From the NCBI GenBank assembly GCA_027924585.1, contig BSBM01001927.1:514160-578159 (forward strand): DNA of 64,000 bases, in the 5' to 3' direction. Position numbers and translations under genes: made by a program. How positions within the stretch are numbered: position 1 is the first letter of the stretch; each line of letters begins with the position of its first letter. The DNA comes from Larix kaempferi (lineage: Eukaryota > Streptophyta > Pinopsida > Pinales > Pinaceae). Below the pieces are notes generated by a model. It had not been told where the DNA came from and did no database searches. It saw nothing but the letters and a program-made list of their open reading frames with translations. Positions 12,467 through 23,917 of this stretch are shown here, one piece after another.

Positions 12467-13333
12467 CTACATATACATTTGTAATATCGCAATTTAGTAA
12501 ACAAACAATAAATTAAACCATAGTAAGTCTCAACAATTCAAATTAAAAGTGTGTTTATAACTACACATTGTACCTGTGTATGTGGTGATCTGCCAATCCC
12601 TGGGGGGGGTGGTTGATCACCGTAGTCAAGGAACACATGTGGACACCAAAATGCATGCATGTTATGGACATGTTAAACAAGTCATTATTTAAGCAATCAA
12701 GATATTCAAAAACATTATACGAACTATCAATGTGTATGCCATAAATATAAATACTTGAGTAATATAAATGACATAAGTAATAACAGTATTGTGCCAGCTA
12801 CTGAAAATACCTCCATGTGGGGTGCCGCAATTTCAGTTGCAGCTGCCATTGCTGCATCCAGGTTGGGAGATCCTACATTCTCCCATGTTGGTGTCTCAGC
12901 TCTGAATAACTGTACATTGAAATAATAGTTTAAGTCAAACAAAAATACTTTAAAAATAGTTTACAAGTTATAAAGTGATGATTGAAAACACATTAAAAAA
13001 ATTGTTGACCTGATCCATATAACAACCCTCGATCGGGCCAGGGCGTGTTCCCGTAATGGGGACAAAGATGTGGCATTATCCCCGTCGAACTGGAATGCCC
13101 AGCATGGCTACCATCGGTCATGGGTCTATCCTGGCCCTGTCATGAAGGCCCTGCACCTGGATATCTATCAAGGTCACCCGACCTCTCCACTGTAGTCACT
13201 GCTACAAAGGAGGTGTGTCTGAGGAGACCACGTGTAGCATTCCTCATTGCCACCTTGATCTGATCAAGATTATGGGGCAACTGAGGTGGCTGGGGAGAGG
13301 GGTTGGGGTCGCGCCTCAAAGCTGGTGGCCCTC

Positions 13334-13966
13334 TCAGTGGGTTCCTCCTGAAAGCAGGTCGATCTTGGGCAGAGCCACCCCAACACCCTGGAACTCAGTT
13401 ATGTCAAAATACTTGACATGTAAACCGAGGCAAAACTCAACCCACAGTTGGCGAAGGAAGTACTGTGGAACCTCCCTATTATTGCAGGGAGGTTTATCGT
13501 ACACCATGAACCACCTCTGCATCCAATTGTCCCTCCACGGTTGGTAATGACACCAATCCTTGCAGACACGTGGCTTTGTAATGTTCGATGGTTGGCCTGT
13601 TTTCGGCTCGGTGAACATACTATATAATTGGGCTTTTGTAATGTTCAAATCTTTTATTGCTTCCTTGGAGATGCCCATGGAGTAGTACTCCCGCATCCTA
13701 GCTCTAAATTGAGTCATGTCTGTCAATTGCTGGTGTGCATGTATGAGGGAGTCGATTGAGTTCTCAATTGACGTGGCAAGAGACAATCGAGATGGTTCAC
13801 CCGAGTTTCTAAGTTCGCGAGTGTGCACTCGCATTTCATTTACATAGTGGTTAAGGTCATCTTGTTCAAAATTAGGTTGTGGTTTTTGGTTTTGTTCGGC
13901 ATTGGGTCCAAGGTTCGGGTTTTCTTGTGTTCCACCGGACTCGGGGTTAACATCTTGTTCACTCAT
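13334..13966 (-). CDS. N-terminal portion of the decayed gene (210 codons)
   Basis: This open frame starts MSEQDVNPESGGTQENP, a polar Gln/Asn/Pro-rich leader. It then becomes a more ordered segment with a helical stretch (SIDSLIHAHQQLTDMTQFRA) and a Trp-rich part (VCKDWCHYQPWRDNWMQRWF). The start ATG at 13966 follows an acceptor-like CTGTAG at 13987-13982. Reading frame -1 ends at a TGA at 13334. A different frame from about 13400 to 13250 continues with plausible Pro/Arg-rich protein (RRNPLRGPPALRRDPNPSPQ), so the stop probably reflects a frameshift. I cannot say which of the two alternative frames was original. No known domain is recognised. Confidence 0.5.
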   Translation of the reverse strand: MSEQDVNPESGGTQENPNLGPNAEQNQKPQPNFEQDDLNHYVNEMRVHTRELRNSGEPSRLSLATSIENSIDSLIHAHQQLTDMTQFRARMREYYSMGISKEAIKDLNITKAQLYSMFTEPKTGQPSNITKPRVCKDWCHYQPWRDNWMQRWFMVYDKPPCNNREVPQYFLRQLWVEFCLGLHVKYFDITEFQGVGVALPKIDLLSGGTH

Positions 13967-13970
13967 TGTC

Positions 13971-14222
13971 TCAGTTGCAATCTACAGTTGAAAATTGGTT
14001 CATTGTTTTTAAAATTTGGGAATTATTTACAATTACATAAACAAAAAAATACAAAAATTGACACAAATAATGAATAAAATTGAAAAAAAAGTGATATTTA
14101 CCTATTAATCGAAAAGGTGACGAGTTTGTGGGTATTGTTGGGTGGTTTTGGAGTGGATTTGGCCTTTGTTGGTAGTTGAATGGACGTGTATGCCGAGGAA
14201 GAGGACGCGCTCGGCCAGCCAA
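13971..14222 (-). other. Possible first (leader) exon of the decayed gene
   Basis: An ATG at 14222 opens a basic peptide (MAGRARPLPRHTRPFNYQQR). A good donor, AG|GTAAATATC, follows at 14102/14101, and an acceptor CTGTAG at 13987-13982 gives a 120 bp intron. Splicing there puts the frame out of phase with MSEQ (Asp-Cys-Asn-stop). The exon is therefore either 5' untranslated or itself frameshifted. Confidence 0.35.
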
Positions 14223-14239
14223 ATGAAAAATGGGGAATT

Positions 14240-14410
14240 TGTCAACTGTTTTTTTTTATATTTTTAACAGGGGCACGTGCGCGTCTCCTCTGCGCGTACG
14301 CGTCAGTGATGCGCACGCACCTCGGTTCGGTACCGAACCTATAGGCGCGTGCGCATCTCCTTAGGTGTGGTTGTACTATTTTTTTTCTCCGCTAGCGCAG
14401 CCCTATTGCA
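14240..14410. promoter_or_regulatory. CpG-rich upstream region with a perfect 16-bp palindrome
   Basis: Immediately upstream of the minus-strand remnant lie many GCGC/GCGT words (for example 'gcgcgtacgcg', 'gatgcgcacgcac', 'ggcgcgtgcgcat'). A perfect palindrome, GGTTCGGTACCGAACC, sits at 14324-14339. This could be a promoter CpG cluster or the sub-terminal region of a DNA transposon. No TATA position is clear. Confidence 0.4.
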
Positions 14411-14466
14411 ACGAATTTGGGTAGCATCTTCGTGCGCCCTCCCATTAAAATTACTTTAAATTACTT

Positions 14467-14620
14467 TATTTTCAATCCCTTATTTAATAATGACAAAAAT
14501 CATTTATTTTTATGTTGCAAAAATGTCTATAGACCAACCTCAAAAATACTATGGTATCATTCAAAGAATTTTAAATAATTACATAAAATAAATATTTGAA
14601 CTTGTGAGAATATTTACGCC
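14467..14620 (+). repeat. Dispersed AT-rich repeat, copy 1 of 3
   Basis: The block contains 'tttttatgttgcaaaaatg', 'tctatagaccaacctcaaaa' and 'aattacataaaataaatatt'. It recurs at 24342-24493 and 24570-24715, nearly identical and in the same orientation, about 10 kb away. Confidence 0.85.
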
Positions 14621-14897
14621 TGAGGCATTTCACCAAGGAGAAGCGTGACCTTCCACCTTGGAAAGATTCCTCGTCTATGGATCCAATGGAATCATGCCGC
14701 GTGTTTTCCTTCGTGCACGCCTCAGGCCGACAATCTAATTTCATGCGGTTTTAAATTTTGCGTCCATCAGTTTTAGGTGGGTTTCCTTTCCCGGTTTTCG
14801 TGGCTTGGTTCAACAAGGGTTTTTAAATTTTGTCGTTTCTTGATTTTCTCTGGACACGAACTTGATATCAGTCTGAACTAACGTTACCTGCAAATAG

Positions 14898-14985
14898 TCT
14901 GAAAATGCTTCATTACCACGACGTGATTCTGTAAATTCTCGGCATGCCAGATCAGCATACTAAACGGAAGCCCCGACAGGCCATT
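14898..14985 (+). repeat. Dispersed repeat 'cttcattaccac', copy 1
   Basis: The block ('atgcttcattaccacgacg' to 'gacaggccattga') recurs in direct orientation at about 20650-20745. A fragment recurs in inverted orientation at about 22765-22815. The copies bracket the TCGAC-rich zone. Confidence 0.75.
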
Positions 14986-16929
14986 GAAGCTTCAACGTGA
15001 TTCTGTAAATTCGTGTAGTTTGTAAAGCAGAGCGGACACAAATTTGGAGCCGAAATTAACATTATGACGGTGCACGAATATTCTCAAGAACCTACGCGCT
15101 TTGCGGTCATGTGTAATGGCAGTGACAAAGGTTTGGTCGAGGATGGAAACCATTATTTACAACTATCACATGTGCTAGTGAACCATGGTAATTGTAAATA
15201 TGCACTTTAATATAAATGCCCACAACTAGCTATGCAATGCAACAAGAGATGGGGGCATGATGTTTACAAGGAATTGGGAGGGAAATATTCAAACCCTTGA
15301 GCCAATCAAGCCAATCCAAGTGTCAATGAGAGAACCCATAAACCATCAACTAACTATGTTGACTTTTGTGCCCAATCATTCATTTCTCCCAAGAGTTGGT
15401 TGAGGTAGTTAATGCCTTGGGGAATGGAGAGGTATGGATGTCCAAATTCAAGTATGGGCAAGCCACCCTTCCTAGAATTTCGTGTTTGGATTCTTGGGCA
15501 AGAAAGGAGCCACGAAATTGCCCCCAAGCCATTCATCATTGATTAGTTTGCTCTCTCATGAGTCTGGAGCTACCTGGACGTTTTCCTCCATGGATTTCTT
15601 GTGTTTTCCTTCATTTTCCTAGCTGGGAAGGGCGTTTTTATGTGGTATAATAGTGGGGAAGAAAGGGAAATGATTTGGGGTTTTATAGAGGTCGTTTTGG
15701 CCCACTGTATGCTCATACATATGTGGGAGAAATCGGTTTTCTTCCTTGGGGTTGGATCCCTCTTCCCATAACCTGTGTTGGGTGTGAAACAATTTGGGGA
15801 AAACCCATAGACCCTATTATGTGAATCCCATTGTTGAAATGTGTATCCATGCTCAATTTTGAGTTGTTGTGTGTAAATGAATGTTGGGGTTGAGATGGGT
15901 ATCCATTGCTTTGGGTTGTGCTGAGCATGAGAGTCCCCTTTTCCTTGTAGATATCATGCCCAGCTTGGGGGTTGTCTCTGAGTGCTGAAAGAATATAGGT
16001 TGGGCAGAGACCTATGGTTGGGTGGAACGTTGCAATGACATAGCTAGTTGCTTGGGACAACATTACAGTGAGATAAGTATATTCTCTTATGTGTATTTAC
16101 TTCTGCCATGTTTTAAGTATTTGATGGTTGTTTTTAATATGCTGAATGCATGTGAAATGTGTGTGGATGATGTTTAATATGCTGTGCATGTCTGCCTGTT
16201 TGTGGGAAATTGTTTATATTTATGTCAATCATGAATGTTGAAATGGGCTAAGTTTTATAAAAGCCAAGATTTTGGGTATCATGTTCCCTTCCTTGCGTTA
16301 ATAGATGGGAGGGGATGTGATAGCAACATTTGTACAAACCCCCAGTAACCGGAAAACACTCTCATGTATCTTCTCCGATGTCTTTAAATGTCAAATATTA
16401 CATCTATGCGGGCTATAGACAGGGAATGCGAGTTAACGGACTGTAAGAAGAAAAGCCCAAAAGGTCACGAGAAGAAATTCAATAGCTTTACAAGCACCGA
16501 GTTCAATTGCTAGGTTTAGGGTTTAGTGTTTATGTTTGATTTTTCATAGAACCCATTGTTTGGGTAGAGATGGACATTTTTGTGTGTTCTAAACATCATC
16601 TGACCATTTTAATCGTGAAATTTCCAATTTTAACATTCAATCATCGATTACATCGACTACTTTTTAGCTCATCGACCAAGTATCAACCCATCTGCTAATT
16701 AATCTAGCATGACAATTTAAAGCATTGTCGATGGTCGACCAATAAGTGCTGGAAATGAATATGTCCCAAAATACTGACCACCACTCAAATAAAAAACCTC
16801 CTGGAGCATCTATAGCTGAAAAGTAAAAACAATGGACTCCCAAAATCACATAGTTGAAGACAAACATACAGTTAGAATCTAATCCTAAATCATGGCGAGT
16901 TCCCATTGAATGCTATGTTAACTGCAAGT

Positions 16930-17128
16930 TCGTAAACTAAGTGTTGTCGAGCAAAGGAACACGGAACCTATCGAGGTTGTGGATTTCGTCTCAAACCGGT
17001 TGAAGATGCCGAACTCGAAACATGTCGAGTTCGAGTTGAGACTTGTTGAGGTACAAGCCTGTCAAGATCATCGACTTGTCGAAGAGAACCTGTCAAAGGA
17101 AAGACCTGCAGGAAGTGCGAGGAGTTTG
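16930..17128 (+). repeat. TCGAC-rich block, inverted relative to 18100-18322
   Basis: This block ('gttgtcgagcaaaggaacac' to 'aggaagtgcgagga') is the reverse complement of 18100-18322, apart from about 31-35 bases absent here. A third, shorter copy in this orientation begins at 19371. Repeated TCGAC/GTCGA words give it a distinctive texture. Confidence 0.8.
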
Positions 17129-17461
17129 AGTTCATCACTATGCAATTCTTTCATCAAATTCTCCCATTGATCCTTCAAAGATACACGACTACTTTTCCTT
17201 GAATAAGTAACCACCTTAGATAATAATAAAAAATCCACTTGTGTTTGTTTTAACTTGCATCAACGAGGTGCTAGACATCTTCGCGACATGAGTAAAATCC
17301 TTCTTTCTCTTAGAGATCTTTGATCTATTCAAATCCAACTATCCCATTCTCGATTGTCGCCAACACCAACATTCTTCGACTAAGCACATCTAAGACCTTG
17401 TTCTATTTCCTTCACTTGTCCTTCAATAGAAATGTATATCTATGCAAAAACTCCACCCATC

Positions 17462-18214
17462 TCTTTTGAAATTTATACTGATTCGTAGGTTGATTCTCTT
17501 CAACTCTGATTGCAAGTGTGACAATACCCAGGACATGTATATGAGTATCGTTTGTAAAAGTCCCTTTAGACAAGAATATGTCCAGTAAATTCGTGCTTAA
17601 GAAAACTGTTTCTCACTGAAGCTGATACGAGGCTGTGTACTGCGCCACCACAACATAAGTTATGAATTAATTATTGAAACATTCACGGACTTTTTCAAAA
17701 TTCCAATTCATTTTAAATTTTGGAAAATTCTTGCCTCCATAATCCAATTAACCATCAAAAGACGTCGTTTTCTTATGGCATCGATCAACTGAGTATCCAA
17801 CAGATGACTTTGCAACGAAGATTTCTCTTTTGTTGAATGGTCGATATGGTGAATTATGGTAGATATCGACCATAGAAAAAATAATTATGGTCGAGAATTA
17901 GTATCGACCATATCAAAGTTAATTACCCTAATAATCAATTTCATTTGTAAGTGAATTACCAGAGTATGTTAATTATCCTAATTCTGCAAAAACCCTAATA
18001 CTGAAAGAACTCCAAATTCCTCCTCCACGGCCTCTATTTTCACAGAAAACCTCTCCAAAACTGCCAGAAGTCTAAATTTCTCCACCGATGCAAATTTCAA
18101 CCCCTCGCACTTCCTACAGGTCTTTCCTTCGACAGGTTCTCTTCGACAAGTTGACGATCTCGACAGGCTCGTCCCTCGACAAGTCTCAACTTGACCTCGA
18201 CAAGTTTCGAGTTT
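17462..18214 (+). repeat. Left arm of a large inverted repeat
   Basis: This arm (753 bp) is the reverse complement of 19371-20134 with scattered mismatches and short indels. Examples of matched blocks are 'atttatactgattcgtaggt' with its complement near 20110, and the GATACGAGGCTGTGTACTGC block with its complement near 19965. The match stops sharply at both ends. Confidence 0.9.
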
Positions 18215-19370
18215 GGTATCCACAACTCGACCTTGACATGTTTCGAGTTCAGCATCTTCGACCAGTTCGCGACAAAATCCACAACCTCGATAGGTTTCGT
18301 GTTCCTTCGCTCGACAACACTCACTTTAATTTAATCTATTCTTATAAACCAGCTTCCTCCTATTTAGCTTCATCTCTACCTTTGAAGTGCTTCCAAACTC
18401 CTTTCATTTCAACACTTCACTTCCCAGGGCCACTGTTGAATAGTTAGAGAGATATTAAATCATAGATCTTACAACTATTACAGGAAAAAATGACCGTGAT
18501 GATCTCCTCCTAATAGGAGACCTTGAACGTGCAGGGGACCTTGTTATTCCATTGTATCATCCCGATATTCCATTATCAAGCTATTAGCATAATATTTAGA
18601 AATTCTTTACTTAAAAGTTTATTTGCTATCAACAAAGCAATTAGATCTACAATGGTCAAACCTTACAAGCAAATTCTAGAAAACGATTTCATGTTCTAAA
18701 CAAGAACATGGGTTATTGTAAAACTGAAGACTAATTTTCTGCTCGAACAGGTGTCATTAAAAAAACCAGTACACATACTTGATAGCAAACATACAAACAA
18801 AAATAATACTTAAAATAGCAATAGTAGTCCATTATTAGCCTTTCAATATGAAAATAATACTTCTTTGTAAGATGAGAGTTAATGAAAGCGAGTCTTCCCC
18901 ATTAGTTGTTGGTCCCACACACTCACACTCACACTGACCAATGCAGAAGAAAGTAAGCCTGTATCGCTTCTTTCACCTACCCACCTCTCATTTTCAACTC
19001 TAAGATGCACAAATTTCTTCATTGGATTTGACTGCAATGGCAATTGCAATTTTTGTCCATATTTTTTAATTCTCATGTAAAATACCTGTTTTTTACCAAA
19101 GGAGAAGATTAGTAATAGTAATAATACTGGTTTCCCATGGAGGGGTCCTGGAATCATCAAATGATTGCTCTAATTAAGGGATTTGGACAGCATGCCATCC
19201 ATCCATTCGTTCTGTCCATTAATTAACAATCTCGATGGTGAAATTTTTTTTCAAAGGATCGAACTACGACATTATTATAAAGAGGACAAAATGAACCAGA
19301 CACACCCACATTGCCTGTAACAGTTAATTACAATCGATTTCGACAATCTGTAAAGCTGAATTTATATTCT

Positions 19371-20134
19371 GAACTCGAAACATGTCGAGGTCGAGTTGAG
19401 ACTTGTCGAGGGATGAGCTTGTCGAGATCGTCGACTTGTCGAAGAGAATCTGTCGAAGGCAAGACCTGTAGGAAGTGTGTGGGGTTGAAATTTGCATCGG
19501 TGGAGAAATTTAGACTTCTTGCAGTTTTGGAGAGGTTTTCTGTGAAAATAGTGGCCGCGGAGGATGAATTTGGAGTTCTTTCAGTATTAGGGTTTTTGCA
19601 GAATTAGGATAATTAACATACTCTGGTAATTCACTTACAAATGAAATTCAGTATTAGGGTGATTAACTTCGATCTGGTCGATACTAATTCTCGACCATAA
19701 TTATTTTTTATATGGTCGTATCGACCATAATTCACCATATCGACCATTCAACAAAAGAGAAATCTTCGTTGCAAATTCATCTGTTGGACTGACATATTGA
19801 TACTCAATTGACCGATGCCATAGGAAAACGACATCTTCTGATGGTTAACTGGATTATGGAGGCAAAAATTTTGCAAAATTTAAATTGAATTGGAATTTTG
19901 AAAAAGTCCGTGAATGTTTCAATAATTAATTCATAACTTCTGTTGTGGTGGCGCAGTACACAGCCTCGTATCAGCTTCAATGAGAAACAGTTTTCTTAAG
20001 CACGAATTTACTGGACAGATTCTTGTCTAAAGGGACTTTTACAAACAATACTCATATACATGTCCTGGGTATCGTCACACTTGCAATCAGAGTTGAAGAG
20101 AATCAACCTACGAATCAGTATAAATTTCAAAAGA
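19371..20134 (-). repeat. Right arm of the large inverted repeat
   Basis: This arm (764 bp) mirrors 17462-18214 across a 1156 bp spacer (18215-19370). The spacer has no recognisable transposase; it holds the extension of the TCGAC block and otherwise unique sequence. The full structure of about 2.67 kb could be a foldback element, a non-autonomous DNA transposon with long terminal inverted repeats, or an inverted duplication. I see no clear target-site duplication. Confidence 0.9.
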
Positions 20135-20274
20135 TTATTTCTTTCAAGTTCTATTTGCGGTATTAAAATGCATTTAGATCATTATAGTATTAAAATGGTT
20201 TTTAAATTTGTAATCGCATCAAACTTCTTAGAAAATGAAACATTTATTAATTTAACCATTTCTTTTCCAGGCAG

Positions 20275-20391
20275 GAAACATTTACAGTCGCAAATAAGGT
20301 ATTTAAGCGACATGAAACATTTACAGTCGCAAATAAGGTATTTAAGCAACATGAAACATTTACAGTCGCAAATAAGGTATTTAAGCGACAC
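20275..20391 (+). repeat. 39-bp tandem repeat, three units
   Basis: The unit, from 'gaaacatttacagtcgcaaa' to 'ggtatttaagcgacat', starts at 20275, 20314 and 20353. Only one or two bases differ between units. It is 13 codons long, so it stays open in a plus frame (repeating KHLQSQIRYLS), but there is no other sign of coding. Confidence 0.93.
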
Positions 20392-20454
20392 GAAGTTAGT
20401 GTGACGAACCACTGAATCCTAGATCAACTAAATTCGCTTTGAAAATATTATGCA

Positions 20455-20645
20455 CGAAAATGCAAATTGAACAAAAGAGGACTCGGTCACGACCAAAATT
20501 AGATATCGACCAAAACACTATCAACCATAAGACATCGACTTTATTATAATTCTGACCAGTTTTAAATATGGACCAATCAATTAAATTTTATAAGCCCGAC
20601 CAAAAATACAATATTAACCTTGACCATGGTTAATATTAACCATAA
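20455..20645 (+). repeat. Direct repeat of about 190 bp, copy 1 (copy 2 at 21353-21543)
   Basis: The two copies are nearly identical (for example 'acactatcaaccataagaca', 'accagttttaaatatggacc') and 898 bp apart. They are full of 'gaccaaaa' and 'tcgacc' words. High identity suggests a younger duplication than the neighbouring repeats. Confidence 0.92.
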
Positions 20646-21352
20646 TAGTCTTAAAATGCTTCATTACCACAACGTGATTCTATCAATTCTCCGCATGTCA
20701 GATCAGTTATACTAAACGGAAGCTCTGACAGGCCATTGGAACCATTCACAGAAGCATAATCACTCCACGACCAAAATTTACTCTATCAATTGCCGACTGT
20801 TGACAGCATTCGCTGAATATTTGAAGGCTGGATTTATAATTAAAATTTATTTGACTGGAGAAAGAAGATTTGGATGGATTTATTGTCTGTAACTCTAGAA
20901 TCTCAGCTTCACTAGATGTTTTTCACAGCCGACTTAAGGCTCTTCAACTATTGTCGGAGGAATCGTATTCACCTTTGGTCGATTACCATAATTCACAAAT
21001 TATTAGTAGCTATGTCCGATAGGACTCATATTTAAAAAAGCACGAGAAAGGAAGAGATTGTAATTAGGTTTACACATAAGATAAGAAAAGGATAACCATC
21101 CAGGAAAATTTAGAAGTTTCCGTCCCCGTGTAAAACAGAGTGCAATGAGTAAAAAAATGGTCAGGTTTTCCAGTCAAACCTCGGATTCAACCGAACATGC
21201 TCATCTTTCTGGACGATGGATAGCGGCAACACCTCAGCAAATAGACAACGTGATCATGTAACCCAACATTCGATGTTCGAATACATGTTTCTGTCATTGT
21301 GCTTGCAGCAGATGGGAGGTTATGGTCACTCAATCAACTAACTCACCTACGA

Positions 21353-21543
21353 CGAAAATGCAAATTGACCAAAAGAGGAGTCGGTCACGACCAAAATCAG
21401 ATATCGACCAAAACACTATCAACCATAAGACATCGACTTTATTATAATTCTGACCAGTTTTAAATATGGACCAATCAATTAAATTTTATAAGCCCAACCA
21501 AAAATACAATATTAACCTTGACCATGGTTAATATCAACCATAT
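21353..21543 (+). repeat. Direct repeat of about 190 bp, copy 2
   Basis: This is the partner of 20455-20645 with only a few substitutions. The sequence downstream diverges immediately after 'ttaat(a/c)ttaaccat'-type wording. Confidence 0.92.
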
Positions 21544-21596
21544 TTCATTTGAAGCACATACGTTTGCAAAAACGCTCGTTTGACCAAACTTCGAGC

Positions 21597-22634
21597 TCCG
21601 ACCATAATGGGTAGATTAAAATTGGGCTCGACCATAAAATTTTGATGCCACACCGACTAAATATAAAGAAATTTGTAAAATATAATTCTCTTGATCAAGG
21701 TACCGTTGGATGCTGTCAAAATTGCTTTTCCCACGTCTAATTGTCAACTGAGATAGTCGATGTTCGATTGTGGCAGTCGGCAGCCGACTATTCCGACTTG
21801 ACTATTCCCCGAGAATTTATTAACGGAAACATAAATTTCCTGAACGTGCTCCCTGATAGGAGACACTGTTAGGAGGGTTGCTTGTGACGTAAGCCACACC
21901 CACTGAATGCTAACCAATTGAAGTGTCCAATTTTGGCTCGACAAAAAATGCAATATTAACCACATTTAAAAGGTCATCCAAAAACATGTCAACCAATTGA
22001 AGTGTCAACTGAATGTTTTAACTTCGACCACAACTAAAATGAATGGCTCGACCAAAAACTCAGCTGTAATAAGATGACCGTCGACCAAAATAGTATTGAC
22101 CAAGCATATTATTTCTTTTGATGTTACATATAGAGTGGGATCGGGGCAAAATCAACTAACCAAGAAGCTGACGATCTCATGTCAGCATTTTGTGAATATC
22201 AACTCACCTTTAATCAACTATGTTTCGACCAAAACAAGCTGAGTTTTTCGAGTCGAAAGCCGACCAGAGAAACTTCCTGTCTGGCGTTCCTTGGCCTTCA
22301 TCAACTAAGGAAGCGTACCTTCAATCGACAACTATGGGTTGACTCCTCAAAAGATTAGACGACGAGATATCATGTCTACAAGCTATATTACTATTTGGAG
22401 TTGCTAAATAATTCATTAATATATGTCGTCATTTATTTCTTCCCTTATTAAGTGCTCTTTCTTTGTCGACTAATTTTGCCATTTATTAAATGTTTTCCCT
22501 TAATTTGGGGTATAAAGGCATCATTTGTAATAAGTGATTGAGTCTTTAAATGCAGTTGATGCCATTAGTCGGTGTGTAAATGCATCAAACTTTTATGGTC
22601 GAGCCCAATTTTAATCTACCCATTATGGTCGGGA
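21597..22634. repeat. Short inverted pair around about 0.9 kb
   Basis: The segment at about 21597-21650 ('accataatgggtagattaaa', 'attgggctcgaccataaaat') is the reverse complement of about 22577-22634 ('ttatggtcgagcccaatttt', 'aatctacccattatggtcgg'). This adds another foldback pair to the TCGACC-rich zone. Confidence 0.8.
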
Positions 22635-22639
22635 TGTTA

Positions 22640-23910
22640 GACTGTTCATGTCGACAATCCTCTCATTGGTTAATCCAAACTTTACAACTATATTTTGAGC
22701 ATACAATAATTAAAAAAAAAAAGCTCAACCCTCAACACAAGCACAATTTCATGCCAAAACACCAATGGTTCCAATGGCCTGTCGGAGCTTCTGTTTAGTA
22801 TAACTGATCTGGCATAGTTAGGTTCTTATTAAGTATATAACCTATATTATCCTAAATATATATCCTCCATGGTTTAGTCGATGAAATTTTTTCTATGACT
22901 TTTAAAGTGATAAGAAGAACTGTAATGAGATATGGTTTGCATTATATTTTAGAGATAAATAATATGTGCTTTTAAATATGTATAGGCTAATGTGGACTAA
23001 TTAATTTTTGTGGTGTTTTAAGATTAAATTAATAAGTCGCTCAACAATGTTAAATAGAGATTGTTTTCTAGAGAAAGCAAAAACAATGTTCACACTAACG
23101 CTAGAGGTTGATCTAAGGAGATCATCAACTAAGAAAAGGGGCTTGGAGTGATAAAGAACAAAGGCCCATAAACACATCAACAATGGTAGTAACTAACTAG
23201 CATACCCAATATAATCAACTTTCTAAGACAAGAAGTTGATAAGGCTGCATGAATTTAACTAAAAAATTGTCTAAAGTTTAATAAAAGGAGATCAAGATAA
23301 TAGAAGAAGTGAAGTTTACTTGCGTAGAGAAGTGATTAGAGACCATTAGAAGGAATATCAATTCATAAGGTAATATCACAACCACTCTAAAGGCATGGCA
23401 AACCAAACTTTAGACATATTTGAGGTGCATGTGAATCTCCTTTATCAATTGTCATTGAAGAAACACTAATTGACCAAACTCAGTCTTCCGACCAACTCAA
23501 AGTGTGAAGGAAATATGGCAAGATATGATAGACTAATTTACAAAGAGCACACCACTTGTCAAAGGGATTGTCTAACCACATGGGGTTCTATAGTGTACAT
23601 GAAAGCACCATCCAAGCCAAGAAAGAGGTTATATTATCTTCAAATTCCTCATTGGTTTCTTGTTGATTGAGTGACTTTCTACTTTCTTAACATGCCAGTT
23701 GCACATTGCCTTGCATAGAAAAAGAAATAACATATTCAAACCTCAATCGATGATGAGCAACTTCCATTCAAGGTTCTACTAGCAGTTGGTCAGCAGGTCA
23801 TGTTGACAACCAACTTATGTGTCTCATCAAGCCTTGTTAATGCCTCACTTGGAAAAGTTATTGCAATTGTGTATCGAACGCAACAGTATTAATCGCAAGT
23901 TCATCAAAGT
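22640..23910. other. Unannotated AT-rich stretch
   Basis: I see no gene, RNA or repeat of note beyond the inverted fragment at 22765-22815. Short open frames are chance-length. Confidence 0.5.
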
Positions 23911-23917
23911 GCTGGAG

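Larger units (their letters stand above)
11417..14222 (-). pseudogene. Decayed multi-exon gene, unrecognised family
   Basis: On the minus strand a chain of exon-like segments joins in one phase: 13189-13010 (60 codons), 12909-12811 (33), 12660-12574 (29), 12466-11801 (222), 11699-11634 (22) and 11536-11417 (39 plus TGA). Introns are about 100, 150, 107, 101 and 97 bp with GT donors. Acceptors are AG (TACAG, GTAG, TTACAG) except before 12660, where no AG is visible. Upstream lie a 210-codon frame (13966-13334) and a possible leader exon (14222-14102). The C-terminus is basic (RSTPRRRKTRG, SSKSRK) and ends GDAPGSDGGGHNA, which suggests a nuclear protein. Damage includes in-frame TGA (13120-13118) and TAA (13078-13076), a frame change near 13380 and shifts in two G-runs. 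It could be a transposon-borne gene; I recognise no catalytic domain. Confidence 0.7.
14420..16640. other. Unannotated sequence with repeat fragments
   Basis: This stretch holds copies of two dispersed repeats (14467-14620 and 14898-14985, listed separately). It also carries minus frames of 61 codons (15539-15354) and 116 codons (16063-15713). Neither has recognisable domains or splice context, so I do not call them genes. Confidence 0.5.

Noticed and set aside
15354-16063. Minus frames of 61 and 116 codons as genes
   Set aside because: No domain, no splice context and no second copy to test conservation; lengths are possible by chance.
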